Below are positions 7,995-15,647 of a stretch of 64,000 nt of DNA, in pieces (positions within the stretch are counted from its first letter, which is position 1; each line of letters starts with the position of its first letter). Location: the NCBI RefSeq assembly GCF_000014005.1, contig NC_008009.1, positions 4,464,001-4,528,000 of the forward strand, written 5' to 3'. The stretch comes from Candidatus Koribacter versatilis Ellin345 (GTDB taxonomy: Bacteria > Acidobacteriota > Terriglobia > Terriglobales > Acidobacteriaceae). The notes under the pieces are model-generated. The model saw only the letters and a list, made by a program, of their open reading frames with translations, searched no databases and was not told the origin of the DNA. A program made the translations under genes and the position numbers.

Positions 7995-8663
7995 TCAGCG
8001 GATCATGTACACCTTGCGTATGGTGCGACGTACCTCGCAGCGGCCTTTCCAGCCTTCCGGAAAATATGCCAGGGTGTCGGGCTCGATCTCAATCTGCTCA
8101 CCACTGTCATGCGTATAGGTGCAGCTTCCATCGAGGAAGTGACAGTACTCGTCGCTGGTAACTTCGCACCGCCAAATACCCGCAGTGCACGTCCAAATGC
8201 CGGATTCCGAACGACCGTTTGGCTCGCGACTGAGTAAGATGCCGGCAGTCCGAGAGACTCCCTCGATCATCGTAGGAATCGTTCCCCAGTCTTTCAGAGG
8301 CGCTGCATGGATTGCATCCCGCAAGACCGGCGTCGAGTCCCTTCGGCCACCGGCACAGCTCATGTAGCTCGCGATCATCGGTTCGGAGCAATTCAGCGTG
8401 CCACTCCATCCTTCTTTGAAGTGGACGAGAGTTCCAGGCTCAATGGCAATCTGCTCGGCATCGGTTGAGAGGAACCTTCCGGCGCCACCCTGGAAATAAC
8501 AAACCGTGTCACGTTCGGAGTGAAACGGACCCGACCTCAACTCGCGCAGGCCGACTTCCAATTCGTTGTTCTTGAAGAGCACGAGCCGCTCTTCATGGGT
8601 AGCGTGCAGCCATTCTTTCGCTGGCGAGATGTGCGGGGCTGACGACTCCAGGTTCACTCTCAT
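7995..8663 (-). CDS. Bicupin (DUF861-like) protein
   Basis: A 222-residue protein with two tandem cupin units. The second one is well preserved (IWRCEVTSDEYCHFLDG, then DTLAYFPEGWKGRCEVR), matching the cupin-3/DUF861 family that includes ureidoglycolate and (S)-allantoin-type cupins. The first unit (CYFQGGAGRFLSTDAEQIAI, GTLVHFKEGWSGTLNC) is more diverged. Such proteins often bind small ligands or metals; no substrate can be read here. Its ATG overlaps the stop of the glycosyltransferase fragment (ATGA), linking it to the HAD-glycosyltransferase-cupin group. Confidence 0.8.
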   Translation of the reverse strand: MRVNLESSAPHISPAKEWLHATHEERLVLFKNNELEVGLRELRSGPFHSERDTVCYFQGGAGRFLSTDAEQIAIEPGTLVHFKEGWSGTLNCSEPMIASYMSCAGGRRDSTPVLRDAIHAAPLKDWGTIPTMIEGVSRTAGILLSREPNGRSESGIWTCTAGIWRCEVTSDEYCHFLDGSCTYTHDSGEQIEIEPDTLAYFPEGWKGRCEVRRTIRKVYMIR

Positions 8664-9466
8664 GCCGTTTGCACCGAGTGCCGCTCCAGCAGGCCGTCAA
8701 GCAATTTTGCCGCTTTAGCGGGTCCAGGAGCTTGACGCATTTGGCCACTGGTGGCTGCCAATTGTCGCTTCATCGACTCGCTGGTAAGGATCGTCGTAAG
8801 GTTCGAGCGCAGTTCGGCGAATGTCCAATGGTTGCGATGCATCTTGATTCCATGGCCGGTCTCATGCACGCGCGTCGCGTTGTCGTGTCCATCCCACACG
8901 TACGGCATGATGATCGACGGTTTGCCGAAATATAGACATTCCGTGAAGGTATTGTTTCCGCCATGATGAATGACCGCATCTACCTGAGGTATCACCGACG
9001 GCTGCGGGAACCACCTGTCGAGAATAATGTTCCCCGGCACATCGCTATACGCTTCCAGATACCCGCCCACGTTGATCAGAGCACGTACTGGCAATTGGGC
9101 CAAGGCGCCGATCAGCTTCTGCAACGTCTTCGTATCGCCACAGCCAAGAGAACCGAAGCTGACGTACACGAGCGGCTTATCGCTATTACTCCTGAATTGC
9201 GGAATTGTGTACGCCTGCTCTTGTCGAACACATCCTTCCAGGTATTGGAATCGTGCGGGATCGAGCGGCTGCGACCGGCGGAACTTCACCGCTTCGGGAT
9301 ACAACAGCAAATTGAGATAAGGAGACGCCTCGAAGAATTGGCCAACTGGGTACGCTGCTTCACCATGATCCGCGAGGAAAGCGTTAAACCGCGCATGAAT
9401 TGGCCCAATCACTTCGTTAAATCGCGTTTCATATTTGCGGAAACACACGAAATCCATTCTCGCCAC
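8660..9466 (-). CDS. UDP-glycosyltransferase (MGT/GT1-like), C-terminal part of a frameshifted gene
   Basis: A fragment of 268 residues, opening at GTG 9466. It carries the GT-B C-terminal half: PLVYVSFGSLGCGDTKTL, the stretch ILDRWFPQPSVIPQVDAVIH, and the donor-site motif HHGGNNTFTECLYFGKPSI. This is the signature of GT1 enzymes that move a sugar from a UDP-sugar to a small molecule or lipid. The start MARMDFVCFRKYE is the missing middle of the enzyme and not a natural N-terminus. The preceding ORF (9429-9962) supplies the first half in another frame, and the two overlap by 38 bases. Loss of one G in the GGGG run at 9468-9471 would fuse them. Confidence 0.8.
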   Translation of the reverse strand: MARMDFVCFRKYETRFNEVIGPIHARFNAFLADHGEAAYPVGQFFEASPYLNLLLYPEAVKFRRSQPLDPARFQYLEGCVRQEQAYTIPQFRSNSDKPLVYVSFGSLGCGDTKTLQKLIGALAQLPVRALINVGGYLEAYSDVPGNIILDRWFPQPSVIPQVDAVIHHGGNNTFTECLYFGKPSIIMPYVWDGHDNATRVHETGHGIKMHRNHWTFAELRSNLTTILTSESMKRQLAATSGQMRQAPGPAKAAKLLDGLLERHSVQTA

Positions 9467-9962
9467 ACCCCGAAAGGTGCGGCGGAATCATGGGATCGGG
9501 GATCTCGTTTTCGCTGCATGAGATGATCCGCACCCAGGGCTTGCCAAACTGCTTGATCGCGGGAAACAGGATGACGTTGTCCACACAAATGAGATCTGGC
9601 TTGACCTCGCCTAAAACCCGCGGCAAATCTTTCTGCGCCCAGAGTGCAGTCTCGACAATTGCGTCCCAGCAGTCCCGCACATAGTTGTCAATTTGTTCGT
9701 ATGGCGACTTGTCAAAGTTCGGAATGTGGCCGTTGATGAAGTTCTGCCAATACTGCGCAACTTCTTCGGCAGGCATCGGCGGAGCCATGTTCACGAGATG
9801 CTCGGGAAATCCATACCCCGAGTACGTACCAGCCATGTCCGGGGCGGTAAGGAAGACGGGGTCGTGCCCAAGCGCCTTGCAAGCCTGTGCGATACCGACA
9901 GAATTTAAAGCAGGCCCATAAGCTGCCTCTGGAAAGAACGCGATGACCTTCTTCTCGCGCAT
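9429..9962 (-). CDS. UDP-glycosyltransferase, N-terminal part of a frameshifted gene
   Basis: About 177 residues of the GT-B N-terminal half, beginning MREKKVIAFFPEAAYGPALN and including ALGHDPVFLTAPD and VLGEVKPDLICVDNV. It breaks off after DPMIPPHLSG; the last residues (CGENGFRVFPQI) read the wrong frame. GTG 9998 opens the same frame, but ATG 9962 lies directly before the conserved first strand. With the next ORF it would make a protein of about 440 residues, the normal GT1 length. It follows a HAD phosphatase by about 80 bases. It may be a true pseudogene, a sequencing error, or a programmed shift; I favour one of the first two. Confidence 0.75.
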   Translation of the reverse strand: MREKKVIAFFPEAAYGPALNSVGIAQACKALGHDPVFLTAPDMAGTYSGYGFPEHLVNMAPPMPAEEVAQYWQNFINGHIPNFDKSPYEQIDNYVRDCWDAIVETALWAQKDLPRVLGEVKPDLICVDNVILFPAIKQFGKPWVRIISCSENEIPDPMIPPHLSGCGENGFRVFPQI

Positions 9963-10044
9963 GGTTGGTCGTGCTCCCGAATCAGCCTTATTCTTCACTC
10001 GGATACTTGAGAGTCCAAGCAGTGTAATCGATGAAGTTGCAAAT

Positions 10045-10668
10045 TCACAGCTTCGTTGCCTCGCTGTTGGAACGCGTGCGCGGATCTGGCACTCTCACCC
10101 ATGCAATCCCCGCAGCTCGCGCAGCGTCGATTCCCATTTGCGTGTCCTCGAATACAAGACATGCTTCAGGCGGCACTCCCAGCTTCTGCGCGGCCATCAG
10201 GAACGGTTCAGGATCGGGCTTGCTTTTCGTGTAGTCCCCGGCGCACACAAGAGTTTTGAACTTCTCGATGAGACCGATCATTCTTAAGGAAGCTTCGACG
10301 GAATCACGGGTACTGCCGGAAACCACGGCAAACGGAATGCGACCCCAGTGCGATTCAATGTGCTCGAGCACCTCGGGGATGGCTTTCAACCTCGGTAAAT
10401 GTTCGAAGTAGAGTTGTTCCTTGCGCCTCGCGACATCCGCGATAGGCATCGTGATGTGTTGTTCCCGCCCCAGCCTCTCAATAATCTCGACGATCGGCAC
10501 GCCGCCCCACTCGTAGAAACGTTCCTCAGAAAAGAGGCAGCCCCACTCCGAAAGCGCTTCGGTCCAGGCGATGAAGTGAAGCGGCATCGAGTCAGCGACG
10601 GTACCATCGCAATCAAACAAGTACGCTTGGAAGTCGCCGGGCGGGAGAACGAGTTGGGGTTTGGGCAT
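10045..10668 (-). CDS. HAD-superfamily hydrolase, beta-phosphoglucomutase-like
   Basis: A 207-residue protein with HAD motif I in YLFDCDGTVADSMPLHF, motif II in AVVSGSTRDSVEASL, lysine motif III within KSKPDPEPFL and motif IV in VFEDTQMGIDAARAAG. The cap region and the DSMPLH wording point to the sugar-phosphate phosphatase/beta-phosphoglucomutase subgroup (subfamily IA). The substrate is not readable. The frame extends to 10761, but ATG 10668 (MPKPQLVLPPGDFQ) fits the fold. It is upstream of the split glycosyltransferase on the same strand. Confidence 0.88.
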   Translation of the reverse strand: MPKPQLVLPPGDFQAYLFDCDGTVADSMPLHFIAWTEALSEWGCLFSEERFYEWGGVPIVEIIERLGREQHITMPIADVARRKEQLYFEHLPRLKAIPEVLEHIESHWGRIPFAVVSGSTRDSVEASLRMIGLIEKFKTLVCAGDYTKSKPDPEPFLMAAQKLGVPPEACLVFEDTQMGIDAARAAGIAWVRVPDPRTRSNSEATKL

Positions 10669-10934
10669 TTCCAAGTTTACAGCTGGGCTATGCCGCGCCG
10701 GGCGTTCCCATGCCGAGCATAGGATGGGATGCGTATCCAACCACCTTGGCGCCAACCGCATCCAGTGCTAGTGTGAGACTGTTCATGTTGATGACGTTGG
10801 GTTGGCTGACGTTATCTATAACGCTATCACTGCTTGTCGCACGCGTACTCCGCCTCAATTCGAAGGCACGCCTGCCTCTCGACACAGAGGACTCAGGACA
10901 GGATTGGGAGAATACGAGGACGGCTTAAAGATCG

Positions 10935-11116
10935 CTCAAGGTTCTTCCGGTTCGCCCTTCCGCAGCAACAATTGCCACAATCAATTTGCCCAACCTCGCC
11001 GAACTTTCGCGGTTTGTGGACCACCCAGCGCACGATCTCAATTCTCTACTGACTGCGGCACAGGCCAGTTGGCACAGATTGCTGTTGATTACTTGACGGT
11101 GACCATGAGCGATTAG
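10935..11116 (+). pseudogene. Decayed kinase domain of a second hldE copy
   Basis: Traces of the PfkB sugar-kinase half of HldE. In one frame from 10935 the DNA reads ATINLPNLAEL and DLNSLLTAAQ, matching ATTISPNLGEL and NLNDLLYAAQ of the intact HldE at 40766-42226. After about 11062 the match moves to another frame (YLTVTMSD), which then hits TAG at 11114 just where the intact protein has LGEKGIALV; after the stop the same frame goes on with GIALVETAAISHRPTRARQ. So there is at least one frameshift, one nonsense codon and a deletion of some codons. The first roughly 180 residues of the kinase are not visible upstream. Confidence 0.7.
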
Positions 11117-11173
11117 GGCATTGCTCTTGTCGAAACGGCTGCAATCTCCCATCGTCCAACCCGTGCGAGGCAG

Positions 11174-11845
11174 GTGTTCGATGTGTCGGGTGCCGGCGAT
11201 ACGGTGATTGCGACTCTCGCGGCTGGATTGGCGTCTGGGATGGCGCCCATCGACGCCATTGAGCTCGCGAATCTCGCCGCTGGCGTCGTTGTCGGAAAGG
11301 TAGGCACCGCGCCGATCCTCCAGCACGAACTCATAGCTGAGCTGTCGGTCGAGTTACAGACCCACTTTGGCGACAAGATCCTCACACGCGAAGCTCTGGC
11401 TGCCCGCGCCCGCGCATGGCGTGCAAACGGAGACCACATCGTTTTCACGAACGGCTGCTTCGATTTGCTGCACGTAGGACACGTGACGTTGCTGGAAGAA
11501 GCGCGCCGCTTGGGAACCAGACTGATTGTCGCCATCAACAGCGACAAGTCGGTTTCCAAGCTGAAGGGCGAGTCCCGTCCACTGGTTGGCGAAAAGGAGC
11601 GCGCAAAGCTGCTCGCCGCCCTTGCGTCGGTTGATGCTGTTACGATCTTCGACGAATCTACTCCGCTCGAGTGCATCAAAGCACTACAGCCCGACGTTCT
11701 CGTTAAGGGGGGCGACTACTCGGAGGAAACCATCGTCGGTGCAGCGGAAGTGAAGTCGTGGAATGGGCGAGTGGTGATTGTTCCCACGGTCCCGGGCTTC
11801 AGCACGACGAGCCTGATATCGAAGATGACGACTTCGGGAAAGTAG
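11174..11845 (+). CDS. HldE-like adenylyltransferase domain (remnant of a bifunctional hldE)
   Basis: An open frame of 223 residues from GTG 11174. It starts inside the kinase domain at the catalytic FDVSGAGDT motif and continues through an intact nucleotidyltransferase domain: FTNGCFDLLHVGHVTLL with the HxGH site, AINSDKSVSKLKG, and VLVKGGDYSEETIVGA. In HldE this half converts heptose 1-phosphate to ADP-heptose. It could still be made as a free-standing enzyme (like HldC), but there is no clear SD at the GTG, and the part upstream is decayed. The complete copy lies 29 kb away. It ends 21 bases from the convergent gene at 11867. Confidence 0.7.
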   Translation: MFDVSGAGDTVIATLAAGLASGMAPIDAIELANLAAGVVVGKVGTAPILQHELIAELSVELQTHFGDKILTREALAARARAWRANGDHIVFTNGCFDLLHVGHVTLLEEARRLGTRLIVAINSDKSVSKLKGESRPLVGEKERAKLLAALASVDAVTIFDESTPLECIKALQPDVLVKGGDYSEETIVGAAEVKSWNGRVVIVPTVPGFSTTSLISKMTTSGK

Positions 11846-11866
11846 TTAGAAATTGAACAAGTCAGA

Positions 11867-12427
11867 TCAATTACCGGCAGGACACTTCTTAGCCATTTCC
11901 GCAAGCGATTGAGACAGTTTCTCAGCTGTTTCGGAGCCTTCCATGACAAATGGGAAATTCGGATTCGCAGTTTCGCCGTTCGGCTGTAGGACCCAAGCGT
12001 CTTGGGTATAGCTCATGTTCGGCTGCGGCGGGTAGATACTGCTAAAGCGTTGAACGCTGTGTGACTGCCCGCTAATGTGCAATGGGATCGAGACGTTGAG
12101 GAAGCTGTGCTCAAATCGATTCGTGCCAGCGATGTCTTTGTGTTCCACGAAGACAACCTCACAAGGCTTAGGGAACTGAACTCCGGAGTAGTGAAACGTG
12201 ACTCGTGAGTACGCTCCGTGGCCATCTGCCTGGAACACAGTTGCGCGCGTCAGCATGAGCACATCACGAATCCATCGCTGTTCAGTCGTCAGCTTGGCGG
12301 CAGAAACTTTCGCACCTGGCACGGGAACCACCGGTGCGGTCTGGCCCTGTCCACCGGCAAATTGGGTACTGACACAAAGTAGAAGTAGCACTCCACTGAG
12401 TCGTTCGGCGAGCACGCGCAGCATCAT
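11867..12427 (-). CDS. Secreted hypothetical protein
   Basis: A 186-residue protein with a likely signal peptide: a basic start, the hydrophobic run SGVLLLLCVSTQFAGG and a cut near GQGQ. The mature part has two cysteines (KPCEVVF near the middle, KKCPAGN at the end) that could form a disulfide, and a Pro-rich segment (IYPPQPNMSY). I recognise no family. Its ATG overlaps the gmhA stop (ATGA), so it is the last gene of the exopolysaccharide operon and is probably made together with it. A role in the periplasm or outer envelope is inferred from location only. Confidence 0.75.
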   Translation of the reverse strand: MMLRVLAERLSGVLLLLCVSTQFAGGQGQTAPVVPVPGAKVSAAKLTTEQRWIRDVLMLTRATVFQADGHGAYSRVTFHYSGVQFPKPCEVVFVEHKDIAGTNRFEHSFLNVSIPLHISGQSHSVQRFSSIYPPQPNMSYTQDAWVLQPNGETANPNFPFVMEGSETAEKLSQSLAEMAKKCPAGN

Positions 12428-13062
12428 TTCTCGTTCTTGTCCTCAGTGAAAGCGTGCTCAACCCAATCGCAAATCATGTGCAGGGCCAATTCGTGACACT
12501 CCTGGATGCGGGCAGTTTCCTTCGAAGGTGCGAGGAAACATCCATCCGCCAGTTGCAGCATCTTACCACCGCTGCCCCCAGTGATTGCGACCGTATAGGC
12601 ACCGATCTCCTTAGCCTTTTGAAGTGCGTTACATACGTTTGCGCTATTGCCGGACGTAGAGATGCCAATCAGAACATCTCCTTTACGACACAGGGATTCG
12701 ACCTGCCGGACAAAAACGTAGTCGTATGAATAATCGTTTGCCAGCGCTGTGAGAATCGATGTGTCGGTTGTCAAAGCGAGGGACGCCAGACTGCGGCGTT
12801 CGCGTCGAAAGCGGCCGACAAGTTCGGCGGCCATGTGCTGGGCATCTGCCGCGCTTCCGCCATTACCACACCAGAAAATCGTTCCACCTCGCCGGATCGC
12901 TTCGATCAGTGAGTCGGCAATCTCTTGCAGGAGAGGAAGGCTCGAAGCCATTTGCTCGATCGCACGAATGTGATCAGACAGCGAAATCGTGAATAAATTT
13001 ACAGTGGTTGGTTCCGGCTTTGTCATGTCCCTTGTTCCGCTCGTACTCGGATTCTGCTTCAC
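12424..13062 (-). CDS. gmhA: Phosphoheptose (sedoheptulose 7-phosphate) isomerase
   Basis: GmhA makes D-glycero-D-manno-heptose 7-phosphate, the first step toward ADP-heptose. The SIS domain shows FWCGNGGSAADAQHMAAELV, the sugar-phosphate loop GISTSGNSANV, AITGGSGG and the C-terminal QECHELALHMICDWVE, all standard for the family. GTG 13062 overlaps the stop of the glycosyltransferase before it (GTGA) and has GAGG upstream; ATG 13026 (MTKPEPTT) is the alternative, giving 200 residues. It is the only heptose-synthesis gene in the large operon; gmhB, hldE and hldD are at 39.9-43.7 kb. Confidence 0.93.
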   Translation of the reverse strand: MKQNPSTSGTRDMTKPEPTTVNLFTISLSDHIRAIEQMASSLPLLQEIADSLIEAIRRGGTIFWCGNGGSAADAQHMAAELVGRFRRERRSLASLALTTDTSILTALANDYSYDYVFVRQVESLCRKGDVLIGISTSGNSANVCNALQKAKEIGAYTVAITGGSGGKMLQLADGCFLAPSKETARIQECHELALHMICDWVEHAFTEDKNEK

Positions 13063-14345
13063 GGTACCTCGGGTGCCCTTTGGAGTTGATCGTCAGGCAG
13101 GGGTTTCTTGGTTGTCAGTTGCGCAGTAGCATAGCCACTCGGCTGATAGCCCAAAAGCTCGCTATATCGCGCTACAAGAACGACTTCCGAATTCTCCCAG
13201 GCCAGATCGCTTCGGAAGCGGTCCCTGCCTTTCTGCGACATTTCCTGGCGAAGCGCACTATTCAGAAGCAGGCTGCGTATGGATTCAGCCATGCTCTTTT
13301 CGTCGTTCGGTTCCACGTACAGTGCGCAGTCTTGCGCAGTGTTGAAATGCTCCCGCAGTTTGAACGCCACGACCGGCCGGCCAAACGCCAGGTATTCGAT
13401 CATCTTGTTCATCGTCGAGAGATTGCTCCACTCCGTCAGGGGATCAGGATCCACACACACATCGCTGGTTGAGAGGTACGCCCAAAGGTCTTCGTCGGAA
13501 ACACGCCCCGTGAAGTGAGTCATCCCTTGCAGACCCATCTCGGTTGCGAGATTGCGCAAGCGCTGCTGATCCGGGCCCCCTCCCACGAAGACGAAGAGCG
13601 TGTCGGATTCGCCATACTTGGATTTGTAATGAGCGATTGATTCGAGCAGGATATCCACGCCATCCTGTTTACACATTTCTCCGAGATACGTGACCATGTG
13701 TTGCCGGCCGTTTTTCAACTCCGGCTTTGTCGCGTCCAAGTCGGCCCATGCGCGCCGCGGGCCGCTGCGAACAATCGCGATTCTTTCGGGCCGGATTCCA
13801 CCGCGCTGCTCGGAGATATCAAAATGTGACTGATTCACAGCGATCACCATGTCAGCGGAACGCAGGGTCCTTCTTTCGAGAAAAAGAAGACCCTTGTAGA
13901 GAATTCCCTGCTTCGAGCGGCCCTTCGCTACGAACATCTCCGGACAGAGGTCATGATGGTCGAAGACGAACTTCACCCCGAAGATGCGAAAGAGCAGCGC
14001 TAACGCGAAGTACGTATCCGGCGGATTGCACGCATGAATTGCATGAAACGGCCGTCGCGCGTATGCGATCACCGCAAAACACAGAGTCGCCAGCCAGCAG
14101 TACACAAACTCCACGAAGTATCCGAGAACGCCGGCGTCTGCCTCATAGATGAGCGGATAGCGATATACCTCTACTCCCTCCAGGATCTCATGGGTCTTCT
14201 TATAGATCTTTTTCTTTGGAGAAATGACGGTCACCCCAAAGCCCGCGCGCTGCAGGCTCGTGGCCTCCTGCCAAACCCGCCTGTCGAAGGGCACGGGGAG
14301 GTTCTGGACGATGATCAGGATGTTCCGCTGCTTGTTTTTCGCCAT
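13059..14345 (-). CDS. Glycosyltransferase family 4
   Basis: A 428-residue GT-B enzyme. The N-terminal half begins NILIIVQNLPVPFDRRVWQE, a wording typical of GT4 enzymes in exopolysaccharide clusters, and has FVFDHHDLCPE. The C-terminal half has VTYLGEMCKQDGVDILLES, FVGGGPDQQRL and FGRPVVAFKLREH. The ATG at 14345 lies five bases after the algD-like stop. The frame is open to 14486, but that extension is basic and overlaps the upstream gene. It should add one sugar to the lipid-linked repeat in the cytoplasm; donor and acceptor are unknown. Confidence 0.9.
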   Translation of the reverse strand: MAKNKQRNILIIVQNLPVPFDRRVWQEATSLQRAGFGVTVISPKKKIYKKTHEILEGVEVYRYPLIYEADAGVLGYFVEFVYCWLATLCFAVIAYARRPFHAIHACNPPDTYFALALLFRIFGVKFVFDHHDLCPEMFVAKGRSKQGILYKGLLFLERRTLRSADMVIAVNQSHFDISEQRGGIRPERIAIVRSGPRRAWADLDATKPELKNGRQHMVTYLGEMCKQDGVDILLESIAHYKSKYGESDTLFVFVGGGPDQQRLRNLATEMGLQGMTHFTGRVSDEDLWAYLSTSDVCVDPDPLTEWSNLSTMNKMIEYLAFGRPVVAFKLREHFNTAQDCALYVEPNDEKSMAESIRSLLLNSALRQEMSQKGRDRFRSDLAWENSEVVLVARYSELLGYQPSGYATAQLTTKKPLPDDQLQRAPEVP

Positions 14346-14350
14346 CCCCG

Positions 14351-15640
14351 CTATCCTGCCTTGGCAGCCGATTGCCGTGGATGAAGTGCGAATGGACCGG
14401 TCAGGTCGAGTATGTGATATCGATCGCGATGGGCCTGAAGTTTTTCGACGCCTTCGAACTTGTGCCCAATAATGATGAGGTCGCACGCTACAGCGAGTTC
14501 TTCGATCGACTCTGTGAGCAGAGAGGAAAGATGCACCAATCGCTGTTGGATGTACTCACGATTCGCGCCCACCAGGCGTGCCACGGAGACATTCGGGTCA
14601 TAGATTCGCAGGGCGAGTCCTTTGCCAACGAGGCGCTCCGCCAGTTCAACGAATGGGCTTTCGCGGAGATCGTCGGTGTTCTTCTTAAAGCTTAAGCCCA
14701 CGAGACCGATGCGACGAGCACCTGTCTCGAGAATCGCGTCGAACGCACGCTCAATCACGCACTCGTTGCTATCCAACACGCCGCGCAGCAATGGCAACTC
14801 AATGTCCGCAACCTTGCCGGCATAGAGGAGGGCACGCACATCTTTCGGAAGACAGGAACCACCAAAAGCAAAGCCAGGGCGCAAATACCGATGAGAGATG
14901 TTCAGCTTATTGTCTTTGCAAAACACTTCCATTACAGCGTCACCGTCGATACCGTTCTCGTGGCAGACCGCTCCGATTTCATTCGCGAATGCGACTTTGA
15001 GAGCGTGGAAGGCATTACTGGCGTACTTCACCAACGTCGCTTCCTTAGCGCCAAGAACGTACACCGGAGCGCTGAGATCGGAGTACAAGTCGCGGAGCAT
15101 TTTCTCTACCTCCGGCTTGTCAGTACCGATCACCGTAAAAGGTGGGTTCTCGTAGTCGGCAATCGCCGAGCCTTCACGCAAAAACTCCGGATTGATGCAA
15201 AGTTCTGCCAACCCTGGCACATGCGTCGCGAACAGCTTCGTCGCCTCTTCGAAAACACTGGGGAGCACACTGCTCCGGATGACGATGACCTGTTTGCGAT
15301 CTAGCAACTTGATAACATCCGCTATCTGTTGACAGGCCCGCAGCAAGTGGCCGGCGTCGATCTGGCCGTTCTTCCGGCTCGGCGTCGCAACCGAGACGAA
15401 GCAAATGTCTGTTTGTGCGAGAGCTTCGGACATGTCGCACGTGGCGCGCAGTTTGCCGCTCGAAACCGCCGCAGAGAGCAATTCAGCGAGCTTTGGCTCG
15501 ATGATCGGCGACTTCCCTTCGTTCAGTGCAGCAACCTTGTCGGCGTTGATATCCACGCCCCAGACATTGTGCCCTCGGCTCGCCAGGCACGCCGCTGAAA
15601 CTGCACCTACATATCCCAGACCCACAATAGAGATGTTCAT
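14351..15640 (-). CDS. algD: GDP-mannose 6-dehydrogenase (AlgD-like nucleotide-sugar dehydrogenase)
   Basis: Oxidises a nucleotide-hexose to the uronic acid with two NAD. The Rossmann start is MNISIVGLGYVGAVSAACLA, INPEFLREGSAI follows, and the catalytic cysteine is C263 in FAFGGSCLPKDVRAL. The wording YASNAFHALKVAFANEIG and GFAFGGSCLPKD is closer to AlgD (GDP-mannose) than to UDP-glucose dehydrogenases, and the true Ugd at 34657-36093 looks different. If so, the cell makes GDP-mannuronate. It sits seven bases after the heparinase-like gene and five before the GT4. UDP-ManNAc or UDP-glucose activity remains possible. Confidence 0.85.
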   Translation of the reverse strand: MNISIVGLGYVGAVSAACLASRGHNVWGVDINADKVAALNEGKSPIIEPKLAELLSAAVSSGKLRATCDMSEALAQTDICFVSVATPSRKNGQIDAGHLLRACQQIADVIKLLDRKQVIVIRSSVLPSVFEEATKLFATHVPGLAELCINPEFLREGSAIADYENPPFTVIGTDKPEVEKMLRDLYSDLSAPVYVLGAKEATLVKYASNAFHALKVAFANEIGAVCHENGIDGDAVMEVFCKDNKLNISHRYLRPGFAFGGSCLPKDVRALLYAGKVADIELPLLRGVLDSNECVIERAFDAILETGARRIGLVGLSFKKNTDDLRESPFVELAERLVGKGLALRIYDPNVSVARLVGANREYIQQRLVHLSSLLTESIEELAVACDLIIIGHKFEGVEKLQAHRDRYHILDLTGPFALHPRQSAAKAG

Positions 15641-15647
15641 CTACGCC

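Noticed and set aside
10688-10885. Minus-strand ORF of 65 codons upstream of the HAD gene with a hydrophobic middle
   Set aside because: It resembles no sugar-kinase start and has no SD; it looks like chance and cannot be linked to the decayed hldE.
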